Shown here: in pieces, positions 18,690 to 29,210 of the stretch | Layout of the letters: each line of letters begins with the position of its first letter | How positions within the stretch are numbered: the first letter of the stretch is position 1 | Source of the DNA: a virus | Strand: one strand, 5' to 3' | DNA: 53,582 bases | IMG/VR virus record: IMGVR_UViG_3300036770_002010 | Span: 1 to 53,582 of that record | Position numbers and translations under genes: made by a program | The notes under the pieces: model-generated | Seen by the model: only the letters and a program-made list of their open reading frames with translations | Told to the model about the DNA's origin: nothing | Database searches by the model: none

Positions 18690-19774
18690 TTAATTCCTTT
18701 TTGTTTTAATTCACTTAATAGTTTGTGATATACATTATCATCAGTTAAATCAGGGTCATAAGCTTCCATTTCTTGATACAACATATTCTCAATTTTTGTT
18801 TTAGATGCTCCTAAGTTATACAGATTTTCAATTCCTTTTTGACTTCTCCAAAAGTGTTTTCCTCCTGTAATATAGAAGATTCCAGTATTGATAGCTTGTT
18901 GAATCATGTAACGAATGTAAACTTTATCCTTATCTTTCAATAGTAAATCGTATTGTTCTAAGAACTGCATGATTCGTTCATCTTGAGTTCCTTTAGATAC
19001 TTTACGTTGTTCCCAAATGTGATTCTTTAAAGACATTTCTACTAGAGAATCAGATGCTTCTCCAGTAACTAAATCCATAACTACAGACATTTGGTATCTA
19101 GTAAACATATCATAGTTAGCAAACAATAATCCTAACTTTGTAAGTCCATCCATAACAATATCAATCTTCTTATTAGCTTCCTTAATAGCTTCTTCTTCTT
19201 CAGCAATATAGAACTCGTGAATGTTCTCATTTACTTGATTCTTATCTAAAGCTATTTTTGGATGATTTTTAAGAAGTTGAATAGCTAATCTACCTCTTGA
19301 TGTATCAGAAGAAAACACATTAGTTCCTTCTTGTAGCCATATCTTGAATTGTTCTAATTCTGATTGATTGTTAAGTCTATCAGCAATCTTTACATCATTC
19401 ATGATTTGACTCATCATTGGAGTATTTGTTGTAGAAGTATAAGTTCCAGCAGACATATCATCCATTATTTCATACAACATCTGTAGTGTTATCTGTTTCT
19501 GTTTAGTTACACTATCAAAATTAGAGAACCAGTTGCTACCAAAATTAATTTGGTCTTTTGATAACTCATAGTATGGATTGTCAATCAATTCATCTAATCC
19601 TGTTAACAACTGGTTTCCATTTCTAACAAAACTAAAAGGTATAGATATTCCTTTAGACCTAGTTCTTCCCATCGAAATAGTAGTTCCATCATCACGCTTA
19701 TACTCGTAAGTATGTCTTCCTTGCGCTGATGTACGTGGTACGTGAACCACGTAGATTTTTTGTCCTTTAATCAT
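18680..19774 (-). CDS. Unknown virion-region protein (364 residues)
   Basis: The first 60 residues are basic and strand-like (HTYEYKRDDGTTISMG). The rest is mainly alpha-helical with long charged helices (IAEEEEAIKEANKKID). No catalytic motif or membrane segment is seen. It follows the major capsid gene by 26 bases and overlaps the next gene by 10. Likely part of the head-to-tail region by position. No family recognised. Confidence 0.65.
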   Translation of the reverse strand: MIKGQKIYVVHVPRTSAQGRHTYEYKRDDGTTISMGRTRSKGISIPFSFVRNGNQLLTGLDELIDNPYYELSKDQINFGSNWFSNFDSVTKQKQITLQMLYEIMDDMSAGTYTSTTNTPMMSQIMNDVKIADRLNNQSELEQFKIWLQEGTNVFSSDTSRGRLAIQLLKNHPKIALDKNQVNENIHEFYIAEEEEAIKEANKKIDIVMDGLTKLGLLFANYDMFTRYQMSVVMDLVTGEASDSLVEMSLKNHIWEQRKVSKGTQDERIMQFLEQYDLLLKDKDKVYIRYMIQQAINTGIFYITGGKHFWRSQKGIENLYNLGASKTKIENMLYQEMEAYDPDLTDDNVYHKLLSELKQKGIKCR

Positions 19775-19800
19775 AGGCTTTAATAATTGTTTTTATTTGT

Positions 19801-21408
19801 TTACGATACATAACCTGGAACCCACTCAATACGACCTACCGCACTAGTATCCCAAATATTTAATGAACCACTCATTTCTCTGTAAATACTTAATGTTTTA
19901 CCAAACTTGTAAGCATTAGAACCATCTTTAACAATACCATTCTTAAAGTCAATAGCGTTAGCTACAGAGAAATAGTAGTCAATATTGTCTTCCATTACCA
20001 TACAAATGTTATTACCATTAGAGTTTTCAGCAGCATTTTCAGTTTGTCCAAACTCTAGGATATCAATTTGAAATGATTCTAGTGGTAAGTAAGAACCTGG
20101 TGCTTTCTCTTTGTATAATGTATCATCATCTTTAGATGGGTCATACATAATAGTTACATCAATACCCATTGGTAACTTGATACGAGTAAACTGAAATCCC
20201 CATTCTTTCTCATACTTATGTACTCCAGTAGGTTCAGCATTATCTCTTAAAGCAAATCCTGGCTCTAGTGTCTGGAATACAGATGCTTGTTGTGCAATAA
20301 GTGTTGACAAGTAACTAATAGCTCCAGTACCACCAACTAACATAGGTTTGCGATTCATAAATCCTCTCCTACGATATAGTACTTGATGTAAGAAATCATA
20401 TAAGTTATTTAGTGTAAAGTTACCTCCATGTGGCATATATTGTCCATCACGAACTAACTGTCTCCAGCCTGGTGCAGTTTTCTTTACTCTCTTAGAATCT
20501 TGGTCAGTATCAATTTGTAATCTACCAAATTCACACATCATTTCTCTATCCATCTCAGTACGCTCTAACAATCTTTCTTCAGCTTTAGTAATAAACATAC
20601 CTTTCTGAATAATCTCATTAGTGTTTTTATTCTTCAAACTAGCTTGATAGATATGTCCACGAGAGAATGCGTCACGATACTTTTTACCATCATGGTCATC
20701 ATAAGTTCCAGTATTAGATTTACCAGACTTACTAGCTGATAATTCCATACGAATAAACCTATCTGTAAAAGATACTTCGTTAGCATATTGACCTACAACA
20801 CCACGAAGTTTCATTTGACTTGAGTATTGGTCAGTACCATATTTAGTATTTTCTTCATTAGTTACACGAGTAGATACACGAGTAATTACTTGTCCAGGTT
20901 TTAACCATTCTACAGGAATCCAGCTATTAGGATTACCATCCTGAATCTTAACTTCATATCTAAATGAATGAGTTCCAAGTGGTTCTGGTCCAGATATAAT
21001 CTCCAACAATGGAGCATTATCAGATGCAGTCTTTAATACTACTGGAGCTTTCAACCAATTACGGTCTAATGCAATAGCAAAAGTAGTATTACCTTTTCCA
21101 GGATTAGCATTTTCAGATACTAACAATTCAGTAACACGAAAATCTACATCAGCATCACCAATGACAGACCAAGCATACTCATTACGACCACCAGGAATTA
21201 CACAATAATTACCTTGAGCCATAGTTAAATAGTTCCAACGCTTGTTAGTTAAACCTAAATTAGTTGAACTAGAAAACAAACGTGCAGTCATAACACCAAA
21301 GTCATAAGGTTGGTCATCTCTAAACAATGCACTATGAGATACACTATCGAAGAAGTTACCACCGAATCCTTTGTATTCTGTTACTTTAAGAGCGGTTTTT
21401 CTTTCCAT
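19801..21408 (-). CDS. Major capsid protein (probable)
   Basis: The 535-residue protein begins MERKTALKVTEYKGFGGNFF, has no signal or membrane segment and follows the scaffold-like gene by 12 bases. This is the canonical portal-scaffold-capsid order. It has a long acidic/aromatic body, a basic helix (FLHQVLYRRRGFMNRKPMLV) that fits the spine-helix region of HK97-like capsids, and a regular C-terminal domain ending SAVGRIEWVPGYVS. No separate head protease gene is evident nearby. The identification is by order, size and lack of alternatives; a structure prediction would settle it. Confidence 0.75.
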   Translation of the reverse strand: MERKTALKVTEYKGFGGNFFDSVSHSALFRDDQPYDFGVMTARLFSSSTNLGLTNKRWNYLTMAQGNYCVIPGGRNEYAWSVIGDADVDFRVTELLVSENANPGKGNTTFAIALDRNWLKAPVVLKTASDNAPLLEIISGPEPLGTHSFRYEVKIQDGNPNSWIPVEWLKPGQVITRVSTRVTNEENTKYGTDQYSSQMKLRGVVGQYANEVSFTDRFIRMELSASKSGKSNTGTYDDHDGKKYRDAFSRGHIYQASLKNKNTNEIIQKGMFITKAEERLLERTEMDREMMCEFGRLQIDTDQDSKRVKKTAPGWRQLVRDGQYMPHGGNFTLNNLYDFLHQVLYRRRGFMNRKPMLVGGTGAISYLSTLIAQQASVFQTLEPGFALRDNAEPTGVHKYEKEWGFQFTRIKLPMGIDVTIMYDPSKDDDTLYKEKAPGSYLPLESFQIDILEFGQTENAAENSNGNNICMVMEDNIDYYFSVANAIDFKNGIVKDGSNAYKFGKTLSIYREMSGSLNIWDTSAVGRIEWVPGYVS

Positions 21409-21420
21409 TTTATTATTATT

Positions 21421-22416
21421 TTATATAAGTTCTAATTCTGATAAATCTACTTTAGGATTTCCACCTCTTGATGATTTGTTATTAGCTAGTGATGAGCTAG
21501 ACCAATATTTCTCTACAGTATCTTTAACTCCTTTTACTGAAGGACTAAATGCTGATTTTTTGTATCTATCTAAGTTTATATCTTCACCATCATAATTAGC
21601 TAAGAAGTCTACTAATTTTACTAATGCTTTAGGATTCTCAAACAGATGTTCCATTCTAGTCTTAAAGTTACCACTTGTAAACTCATGAGCAATTACTTGC
21701 TTATGGTCATCTCTCCAATTAGTACTGTTTAATACTTGTCCAAAGTTTTGTACAAATACTTCTTGTTGTTGTTGTTCAACTTGTTCTTGTTGTCTAATTT
21801 GTTCAAGTTGACCATCCATTTCTTGTTGTCTAGCTTGTTCATCTTTTCTAAACTGTCTTATTGATTCTTTAGCTAATTGATTTCTATCTTTTAAGTAATC
21901 AATTCTATCTTCAATTTCTTCATCATCAAGACCTTCAGCTTTTAATGAGTTAGTAAGATAGTTCTCAGCTAAATCATTATCATTCTGTAAATCCTGTTCA
22001 GTAAATGAAGGTGGTTGATATTGCATTAAAAAACTAGCTACCTCTTCAGGAGTTACATCATCCTTGAGTGTAGCATATTCAATAATAGGTTGTAAGAAAG
22101 GTGGAAAGTTTTGTATAGCACTTACTAGTGATACTTGAGCTTGTTTATCTAAAGCTTCTTTTAATGAATCAAATGTACCATCAAACTCATGGTCGATAGT
22201 AATAAAATTATTATCCTTGTAATAATTAAAAGCTGCAACAGCATTTTCATCCGTATCAACATTATCTGATAATTCATCTTCAGAATCATCATCAGGACTA
22301 GCATCCTCATCTTCTTCAGGAATCTCATCATTGACTACTTTATCATCAATAACTTCATCCTCTTGTTCTTCAAAGTCAAAATCTAACTCTGGTAGAAAAT
22401 CATCTCCTATTTCCAT
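21421..22416 (-). CDS. Capsid scaffolding protein (probable)
   Basis: Start set at the ATG ending at 22416 (MEIGDDFLPELDFDF); an in-frame TTG two codons upstream is less likely. The 331-residue product is very acidic in its first 70 residues. It has a Gln/Glu-rich coiled-coil from about 190 to 225 (DGQLEQIRQQEQVEQQQQ) and a basic patch near the C-terminus (LDRYKKSAF). An acidic, coiled, low-complexity protein between portal and capsid genes is typical of a scaffold whose C-terminus contacts the shell. Confidence 0.75.
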   Translation of the reverse strand: MEIGDDFLPELDFDFEEQEDEVIDDKVVNDEIPEEDEDASPDDDSEDELSDNVDTDENAVAAFNYYKDNNFITIDHEFDGTFDSLKEALDKQAQVSLVSAIQNFPPFLQPIIEYATLKDDVTPEEVASFLMQYQPPSFTEQDLQNDNDLAENYLTNSLKAEGLDDEEIEDRIDYLKDRNQLAKESIRQFRKDEQARQQEMDGQLEQIRQQEQVEQQQQEVFVQNFGQVLNSTNWRDDHKQVIAHEFTSGNFKTRMEHLFENPKALVKLVDFLANYDGEDINLDRYKKSAFSPSVKGVKDTVEKYWSSSSLANNKSSRGGNPKVDLSELELI

Positions 22417-22448
22417 AAGCAAATATATTTTATGTTTATCAATTAATT

Positions 22449-24983
22449 TTATTTAGATGACTTAGTATTCTCTTTTTTAGAAATTCTTGCAATTCTTTCT
22501 TTAGTAGCAATATCTTTCTCTTTAATATCTAACTCTCTATCTTTTTGACTTAATCCTCTCATAGCTTTATAAGCCTCAATATGGTCTGGAACTCCATCTT
22601 TATCTTGGTTCAAATCATCAGTAAACTTATAGACATCCATAGCTTTTATTTCAGCATCTAATTGTTTAGTTAAAGTGATTTGTTCTAGCTTATTATTATG
22701 CTCTTGTTGTTTCATTTGTGCTTGAGCTTGTAATTGTTGCTCTTGCATTTGTTGTTGTACTTGTTGTTGCTGCTGCATTCTTTGTTCTTGTTCTCTAGCT
22801 GCTGCTGCAATCATCTTATGTACTTTTTCAGGACTATCACCTCTAGTCATTGCCATAACTAATTCTGATATTCTTTCAGCTCCTTCTCCAGCATTTTGTG
22901 CTAATGGTTGTATCATTTGTGTCATCATTTGACGATACCTTTCATTATAATCACCATCATGAATAAAGATTCCTAAATCTTCATGATTTAATAATTCTGG
23001 TTTTATTCTTATAGTCTTTTTCATTCCATCACTAGTAACATAGTTTAAGAATGTTTCTGTTTTTTCTGGATTGTTTTCAAAGAATCTACGATAGTAATTA
23101 GTAAACTGTGTAACATATTCATTTACTGTTTCTTTTATTACTAATTGATGTAGTCTAAAGTATTCTTCAGCCATAGTATATGACTGTGCTATAGCTTGTT
23201 GATTATCAGATACATTAGAACTTGGAGAATAAATACCTTCAGCTTGTGGTGGTACTAACATTTGCATTCCCATTTCTCTATCTATCAAATCTAACAACTG
23301 TTGCATATTAACTATCTCACCAATAGAACCAGCTTGTTCAGCTGTTACTGCTGTAGTTCTTTGATTGTTTGGTAGTCCTGATGTAGTAGCTGTTGGGTCA
23401 TAGTAACTATCTCCTAGTGTACGTCTTAAGTATCTCCATACTTTTAGTTTATCAGCACCTTCGTATAATGGATTACCATTTTCATCCATAGCTAGATAAT
23501 CAGGAATCTGACTAGCATCAATATTCTTTATATAACCTTCGTATTTAGCTAACTCTCTATTCTGTAAGTCTTTAACAAATGTATATTGTAATAGTGATGG
23601 TAATGCTCTTTCTACTAATGATATTGATTCAGCATTTAATCCTGAAAATATTCTACCTTTACAAGATAACTCAAAATCATAAGGATTATCAATAGATAAC
23701 GGTTGATTAGGAACTTCTCTCATATCAGTAAATATATCATAACCATATCTAGTTATCTCATATCTTCTAGGTATATACATCTTTTCAGCATATACTACAT
23801 TACCAAATTCATCTATCCATTCATATCTTTTAGCTTTTTGATTATATCTATTGATAATAAATGTAGTAGCTGCATCTTCAGGAATAGGATATTTACTATC
23901 TACAACTTCAGTAACTACTTCATTGTATTCATTAAACATAGTAAGAAATATAACTTCTCTATAAGCCTTAAACTCTAAATAAGTTTTCCATATTAATTGA
24001 TTAGCTCTATATCTTCTATCTCCAGATGTTCCTGTTGATTGTCCTATGTATCTATTGTCATGAAACCTAGATTCCATTCCTTCTTCTACACTAAGATAAT
24101 TATATTGAGATTTAGCTTTACCTCCAGTAACATCCCAAGAGCTATTAGGAGTTAAATAATTAGATGAAGTATAACCTCGTAGTCTTTCAAGTACATCATC
24201 TTCTACTTTACCTTCTAATTCATCAATAGCTTCTGTAACTGTAATTGGCGTTCTATACCACCAATAATCTCCTTTCTCTATTCTTTCTTCATTACTATTC
24301 TTATGAAAACCACAATGGAGTGTATTTAATACCATTGGATGTGGTTGTCCATTCTTTTCTATAACTACCATAAAACATCTATCTACTGCAAGTACATGTT
24401 TAAATGATAATGACTTTAATGACTTAATATCAAACTTTACTTTAAAGTATTCTACAACATCATTATAGAATATTTCCATTTCACTCTTAAAATTCTTTAC
24501 ATCTATATCTTCAGGTTTAGGCATAGTACGCATAGATTCTTCAATCTGTTCTGCATTAGCACCTCCAGCTTCCAGTTGTGCTTGAAATATCATTAACTCT
24601 TGATTGATTGCTGCTTCTAATACTTTCTTGAGTTCTTCATCTTTTGCAGCATTATCTCTATCAGATAATAATAATACATCAAAGTTATCACCTCTTTTAA
24701 GCATTTGCCCAACGAGATACATAAACTTAGGATATAATCTATTATAGATAACTATCTCTCTATCTTGTTCAAATGGCAACTTGAACATATCTCCTTCAGG
24801 ATTACATAACTCATATAATTGTCTGAACAATACACTACCATCATTATTAAGAATAGCATAGATAAGTCTATACTTCTCATAAGATTCCATATTGGTATTA
24901 TTAAAAGGTACGATAGTATTCATTACGCTTTTATACCAATCTTCTGATTTATTTTTTTCTCTTAAGTTGAATACCGCTTCCAT
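22449..24983 (-). CDS. Portal protein
   Basis: The 844-residue protein lies directly after the large terminase, overlapping it by 22 bases, and before scaffold and capsid genes. It has the expected length for a large portal, an N-terminal alpha/beta body (VIYNRLYPKFMYLVGQMLKRG), a stem/wing region around residues 480-620, and a Gln-rich coiled-coil tail from about 735 (EQRMQQQQQVQQQMQEQ) ending in a basic segment. Portals form the 12-mer through which DNA is packaged and ejected. Gene order is the strongest evidence. Confidence 0.85.
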   Translation of the reverse strand: MEAVFNLREKNKSEDWYKSVMNTIVPFNNTNMESYEKYRLIYAILNNDGSVLFRQLYELCNPEGDMFKLPFEQDREIVIYNRLYPKFMYLVGQMLKRGDNFDVLLLSDRDNAAKDEELKKVLEAAINQELMIFQAQLEAGGANAEQIEESMRTMPKPEDIDVKNFKSEMEIFYNDVVEYFKVKFDIKSLKSLSFKHVLAVDRCFMVVIEKNGQPHPMVLNTLHCGFHKNSNEERIEKGDYWWYRTPITVTEAIDELEGKVEDDVLERLRGYTSSNYLTPNSSWDVTGGKAKSQYNYLSVEEGMESRFHDNRYIGQSTGTSGDRRYRANQLIWKTYLEFKAYREVIFLTMFNEYNEVVTEVVDSKYPIPEDAATTFIINRYNQKAKRYEWIDEFGNVVYAEKMYIPRRYEITRYGYDIFTDMREVPNQPLSIDNPYDFELSCKGRIFSGLNAESISLVERALPSLLQYTFVKDLQNRELAKYEGYIKNIDASQIPDYLAMDENGNPLYEGADKLKVWRYLRRTLGDSYYDPTATTSGLPNNQRTTAVTAEQAGSIGEIVNMQQLLDLIDREMGMQMLVPPQAEGIYSPSSNVSDNQQAIAQSYTMAEEYFRLHQLVIKETVNEYVTQFTNYYRRFFENNPEKTETFLNYVTSDGMKKTIRIKPELLNHEDLGIFIHDGDYNERYRQMMTQMIQPLAQNAGEGAERISELVMAMTRGDSPEKVHKMIAAAAREQEQRMQQQQQVQQQMQEQQLQAQAQMKQQEHNNKLEQITLTKQLDAEIKAMDVYKFTDDLNQDKDGVPDHIEAYKAMRGLSQKDRELDIKEKDIATKERIARISKKENTKSSK

Positions 24984-27283
24984 CTATTATTTATATGATT
25001 ACGTATTGTCTGCAATGCTACAGTTTTCGATTTATTCATCATTCTATGATTCTGTTCACCGATAGCTAATGTTATTCCTAACAACGCTGAAACACCATCA
25101 AAGTTTCCCTTTAGTGTATAACTCTTTATTTGCCTAACGGTAAATATACATGGTATTCTTTCTAAGTTAGAATACTCTATCCCATTAATTTCTTTTTTTT
25201 CTAAAAGCCAATCTCTTAAAGCATCTATTAATGATATCTTTGCTAGACTATTTCCTACTATATATCCAGTTTGACTTACAGTTCTTGAATAGATAAATTG
25301 ACCTTGTTCAAATTGTGGTCTAAGACATAATAAATCAGCTTTCTTTTTCTTTAGAAAATAAGCTCTAAGTCTATCTCCTCTATTAGCTTCATACCATAAG
25401 TTTCTAACTGGATTACCATATAATGCTATTCCCATCTCTAGTATCTCATTATATCTATCTATACCATCTAAGTTTTTACCTATGTATGTAGCTGCTATAT
25501 CATTTCCTGGAAGTCCATATACTTCATACTTAGGATTAACAATATAATATGCAGCACCTAATGAACCACCTTTATCCATCTCATCTGATATATATGGGTC
25601 GTGTAGTACAATAATAGCATCATTAGGAATAACACCATTTATCTTTAATTTATCAGGACTTATATACATCATAAATTCACCACCTAATTCATCTCCAGCT
25701 TTAATTGGAAAGTCATAAATTGGTTTACCATTTGTTTTAATCTGATAATTAACTCCATATTGTGCAGCACTATCCCAATATAATTCTATAGCTGAACCTA
25801 ATGTTTGATAAACATTATCATGTATTAATGCTCTTTCTCTTTCTTCAGCTTCTTTTATAGGCATTAATGAACCACCTTCTGATAACCACATATCTGTGAT
25901 TTTTAATGGATAGTTCATTCTTTGTCTTATTAATACTTTAGGGTCTGTAGATTTAGATGCTTTCTTTTCTTCTTGTTGATAGAATGCTATAGCTTTAGGT
26001 ATATCTGTATTACCATTTATATCTTTAAATCTCTTATCTGTAATGTATGCTGGTAAAAATAAACATTGGTCTTGTTCTCCATATCTAAACTTTAAGCAAT
26101 TATAATCTTCAGGATGTGTGAATATCTTCATAGCATCATGTAGAGTTTCTATATTACCTGAAGTTCCAATTCCCCATTGTACACCAAACTGTTCACCATC
26201 TGTTTTAACTACTGCTGTATTTGATAACCATGCTTCTATGAATAATTCCATTAATCCTATCTCCTCATATACTATAAGATTTCTTCTACCACCAGCTCCT
26301 GATTGTCCACCATCTCTTTTATTAGTAGAATATACATTATGATATAGTGTAGAACCAGTTCCTATTTCTTTCCATTCATTCTTAATCTTTACTGGAGTAG
26401 TATTACGCCACGGATTATCTTTGTTATTAGCACTAATATGTCCAGTCATTCTTTTCCAAAATGGACATGGTTCATATTCATCATCTCCAGGTTTACCCCA
26501 TACTCCAAACTCATGATTTAATGCTAACTCATCTAATGATGCTTCTATCTTTTCAGCTAGTTCACTAGACTTATCTTTTCTTCCTGAACCTAAATCTATT
26601 TCAGCTTTTAATTCCCTTCTAGTATCTCCAGGTTTATAATACTTTTCTCCATCGAATATTAATTCAAATAGAATACACATTAGTGCAGCAGTATATGATT
26701 TACCACCACCTCGAGAACCAAGTATAACAAAGTTCTTAGCATCATTATAATATAATGGTCTGCCTAATGGTTTATCGTGTAATTGAAATAGATAATCTCT
26801 AGGATGTATGAATTCTTTTAATAATCCTTTCTTATTAAATAGTGTAATCTTTTCTTCTAATACTATATGATAAGCATCAGGATTTAATACTTTAAAATTA
26901 CAAGTATATTCATCATCATCTTCAAATCCTGAAAACCCTTGTGCTTCAAGATAATAGTAAGCAATATGCCATTCTATATCTCTAATACTAGGTTTAAGTT
27001 TTAATCTAGCTTTTGTTTTCTTATCAGTTTCTACAATAGTACAGTAGTTACCATAGAATCCTAATCTTCCAGGCACATATCTATATTGACCAAACTGTGG
27101 ATACCAAATGCCTTCTATACATTTAGACCTAATAGTTTGCCAAAATAGATTATAACGAGGGTCATCAGGATGATATCTTTCAGGTTTAAATTGATTGAGT
27201 ATTCCTTCTAAGTCCTCTATTCTAATCCATTGGAAATCCCACTCACTATTGCAAGTAGTTACTTTAGCTACTACTTCTGACAT
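24962..27283 (-). CDS. terL: Terminase large subunit
   Basis: The 773-residue protein has the packaging-ATPase Walker A near residue 190 (LGSRGGGKSYTAA), a Walker B near 330 (RNLIVYEEIGLME, hydrophobic strand then EE), and a C-terminal nuclease region starting around residue 555 with an acidic strand (AIIVLHDPYISDEMDKGG) and further acidic residues. The N-terminal extension of about 180 residues is long for the family. TerL powers DNA translocation into the prohead and makes the terminal cut. It overlaps the amidase gene by 20 bases and the portal gene by 22. Confidence 0.92.
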   Translation of the reverse strand: MSEVVAKVTTCNSEWDFQWIRIEDLEGILNQFKPERYHPDDPRYNLFWQTIRSKCIEGIWYPQFGQYRYVPGRLGFYGNYCTIVETDKKTKARLKLKPSIRDIEWHIAYYYLEAQGFSGFEDDDEYTCNFKVLNPDAYHIVLEEKITLFNKKGLLKEFIHPRDYLFQLHDKPLGRPLYYNDAKNFVILGSRGGGKSYTAALMCILFELIFDGEKYYKPGDTRRELKAEIDLGSGRKDKSSELAEKIEASLDELALNHEFGVWGKPGDDEYEPCPFWKRMTGHISANNKDNPWRNTTPVKIKNEWKEIGTGSTLYHNVYSTNKRDGGQSGAGGRRNLIVYEEIGLMELFIEAWLSNTAVVKTDGEQFGVQWGIGTSGNIETLHDAMKIFTHPEDYNCLKFRYGEQDQCLFLPAYITDKRFKDINGNTDIPKAIAFYQQEEKKASKSTDPKVLIRQRMNYPLKITDMWLSEGGSLMPIKEAEERERALIHDNVYQTLGSAIELYWDSAAQYGVNYQIKTNGKPIYDFPIKAGDELGGEFMMYISPDKLKINGVIPNDAIIVLHDPYISDEMDKGGSLGAAYYIVNPKYEVYGLPGNDIAATYIGKNLDGIDRYNEILEMGIALYGNPVRNLWYEANRGDRLRAYFLKKKKADLLCLRPQFEQGQFIYSRTVSQTGYIVGNSLAKISLIDALRDWLLEKKEINGIEYSNLERIPCIFTVRQIKSYTLKGNFDGVSALLGITLAIGEQNHRMMNKSKTVALQTIRNHINNRWKRYST

Positions 27284-27806
27284 ATTCTTTAAATGTTATC
27301 CATGACCAATCAAAGTATTGCATTTCAACGTAATTAGGTTGATACATAATTGGACAATCTTTAGCTGTTATATCATAGTGTCTATATACATTATCTATAG
27401 TCAACTTGTGTCTTGCTAATAATACATTAATAAGATATTTAGTATTCTTTAGTGTAGCTGCATAATTACTATTTGTATTAACACACATTTCTATACCAAT
27501 AAAATAGTTATTAGCACTATCTCCAGCTGGAACTAATTGTCTTCTAATAGGTAGATTAGCACGTCTAGGTTTGTCACCTACATGCCATGCTACTTCATTA
27601 TCAGGAATCATTTGTATAATATTCTTATCATCTACTACATAATGACAACTAGCTTGTACTGTAGTATGTCCGAAGTATTTTAAATGTGATTCTGCTCCAG
27701 CTGTAGGTTTTACATTAGCAGTCCAATGTACTATAATACCTTTCAACTCTTTTAACTTTCTTCCTGGTCTATTATTATTTACCAGTTTAACTTGTATCTC
27801 TACCAT
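27264..27806 (-). CDS. N-acetylmuramoyl-L-alanine amidase (endolysin)
   Basis: The 180-residue single-domain protein matches the Amidase_2/PGRP zinc amidase fold. It has GIIVHWTA with ligand His27, ASCHYVVDD near 55, VAWHVGD near 75 and YRHYDITAKDCP with His143 and Cys151 as the other ligands. Lys149 in this motif is the usual catalytic-site residue. The enzyme cuts the lactyl-alanine bond of peptidoglycan. It lacks a signal peptide, so it needs the holin at 5659-6105 for access. It sits between TerL and a small gene, overlapping both. Confidence 0.9.
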   Translation of the reverse strand: MVEIQVKLVNNNRPGRKLKELKGIIVHWTANVKPTAGAESHLKYFGHTTVQASCHYVVDDKNIIQMIPDNEVAWHVGDKPRRANLPIRRQLVPAGDSANNYFIGIEMCVNTNSNYAATLKNTKYLINVLLARHKLTIDNVYRHYDITAKDCPIMYQPNYVEMQYFDWSWITFKEYVRSSS

Positions 27807-28387
27807 AAGTCTCCTTTTTCAGATTTAGTTAGTTTAGAACCACCTTTAGCTCTTGCTGATTGTTTATCTTTAATAAACTCTTCTTCTATCTTTTGATACT
27901 TTTGATATATAGATAGAGAATCTTTCTGTAACATATTTATCTGTGTTGCAGTACCTTTTATTACTATAGTCTTATCTCCAAGAAACTCTGTAGTATCTAA
28001 AGTTAATTCAGTATCAGCTATTAGTTTAGCTCTTTTTCTTAATTGATTCTTTTCTTCTGCATAAGCTCTTTGTACAGCAGTCATACATTCTAATGGATAA
28101 GCCTCTAAGCATTTAACAAAGTCTGGATTATCCCAATCTAAGTCTTTAACAAAAGTTTCTGATAACATTTTCTTTCGTTCTTCAAATGCCATTCTATAGA
28201 ATATATTATCATGTTCATCAGGGTCACACATAAAAAATACAGTCCACATTTGTCGTGATGAGAAATCTTTATCTTTAGACTTATCTTTATCATACAACAA
28301 ATGAAATGGATAATATATCTTAAACTGTGGATTTACTTCCCAGAAGTTAGTAGCTTGGTCTAGTATTCTATAGTTTATCTTAATCAT
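27800..28387 (-). CDS. Hypothetical protein next to terminase, possible small terminase subunit
   Basis: The 195-residue, highly charged, mainly helical protein (YQKIEEEFIKDKQSARAKGG near the C-terminus) overlaps the amidase gene by 7 bases. A strand-rich stretch (KTIVIKGTATQINM) interrupts the helices at about residue 140. A position upstream of TerL and a helical composition are compatible with a small terminase, but no helix-turn-helix is clear. Function is unproven. Confidence 0.6.
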   Translation of the reverse strand: MIKINYRILDQATNFWEVNPQFKIYYPFHLLYDKDKSKDKDFSSRQMWTVFFMCDPDEHDNIFYRMAFEERKKMLSETFVKDLDWDNPDFVKCLEAYPLECMTAVQRAYAEEKNQLRKRAKLIADTELTLDTTEFLGDKTIVIKGTATQINMLQKDSLSIYQKYQKIEEEFIKDKQSARAKGGSKLTKSEKGDLW

Positions 28388-28644
28388 CTTGTTACTCTTG
28401 CTTTAACAATATATTCCTTAGTATTAATCTTTAATAGTACGAATCTATCAAAGAAATTATCATCAGGATTCTTTACTTTACCAACACTCATATTTAGTGT
28501 TACAGTATTATCTTTAAAACTAGTTGATAAACATCCACAAGATACTTCTGTATGTTCTACTGGTTCATCAACAGTTATAGTTGTTGTGGCTACACTATTC
28601 TCTTTGTGTTCACCTAAATTAATCTCCAACATATATTTCATCAA
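28384..28644 (-). CDS. Hypothetical small protein (86 residues)
   Basis: Strand-rich protein (VATTTITVDEPVEHTEV) with a CGC pair. The ATG ending at 28632 (MLEINLGEH) is an alternative start, since both sites lie within the overlap with the upstream gene. No family recognised. Confidence 0.5.
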   Translation of the reverse strand: MMKYMLEINLGEHKENSVATTTITVDEPVEHTEVSCGCLSTSFKDNTVTLNMSVGKVKNPDDNFFDRFVLLKINTKEYIVKARVTR

Positions 28645-28990
28645 GTTTTAGTCTGAATAAACAACGTTTTACACTCGCAGATATTTCACTCATTACATTC
28701 TTAATAGCTTCATCTTTCTCTGTAGCTATAGCTGATTTAAGCATATTATTTAAACCTCTGAAATAAGTAATTACATCATCTGATGGAGGAATATCTAAAG
28801 ACTTAGGTTGTACAATATTAAACGTATCCATCATGTATATTTCTACTAGCGTATCTACTAGAGGTTCTATTTCACTATAATAAGACGATAGTGCTTCATG
28901 AGTTCCTATTCTTCTAATAGTCCAATGTTTATACTTAGCGTATATTAAACTCTGTACTATTGTTGCTACTATTTTACTAAAATTTTCCAT
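28619..28990 (-). CDS. Hypothetical helical protein (123 residues)
   Basis: Mainly helical protein beginning MENFSKIVATIVQSLIYAKY. It has no membrane segment of full length and no known motif. It overlaps the genes on both sides by 14-26 bases within the operon. Confidence 0.6.
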   Translation of the reverse strand: MENFSKIVATIVQSLIYAKYKHWTIRRIGTHEALSSYYSEIEPLVDTLVEIYMMDTFNIVQPKSLDIPPSDDVITYFRGLNNMLKSAIATEKDEAIKNVMSEISASVKRCLFRLKLDEIYVGD

Positions 28991-29210
28991 TAGGACATTT
29001 TTTATTAGTTAATACCATTTCATCAAAATCACAACCACATACTAAACAGTAACCCTTTTCAAAGCATGGTTTACACCTTCTAGCTTTTTCTAATGGGTGC
29101 ATTTCAGTCATCAACCAAAGAGAGAGTTTGGCTTTCACAATGAAAACCAAACCCTTGAATAAATCTTTAGGATGCCTTATCAGATACTTTCTCACTAAAC
29201 TTAATTTCAA
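28977..29210 (-). CDS. Small cysteine-rich putative zinc-binding protein
   Basis: The 77-residue basic protein has RCKPCFEKGYCLVCGCDFDE, giving CxxC-x6-CxxC plus one more cysteine, and a later Cys near the end. This fits a small zinc ribbon. The N-terminus contains a basic amphipathic stretch (FIVKAKLSLWLMTEM). Partner and role unknown. Confidence 0.6.
   Translation of the reverse strand: MKLSLVRKYLIRHPKDLFKGLVFIVKAKLSLWLMTEMHPLEKARRCKPCFEKGYCLVCGCDFDEMVLTNKKCPNGKF

Noticed and set aside
22420-22427. TATATTTG promoter-like element just before the scaffold gene
   Set aside because: It lies only 3 bases from the start codon, has no clear -33 element at the right distance, and is embedded in a continuous operon, so chance occurrence in AT-rich DNA is more likely.
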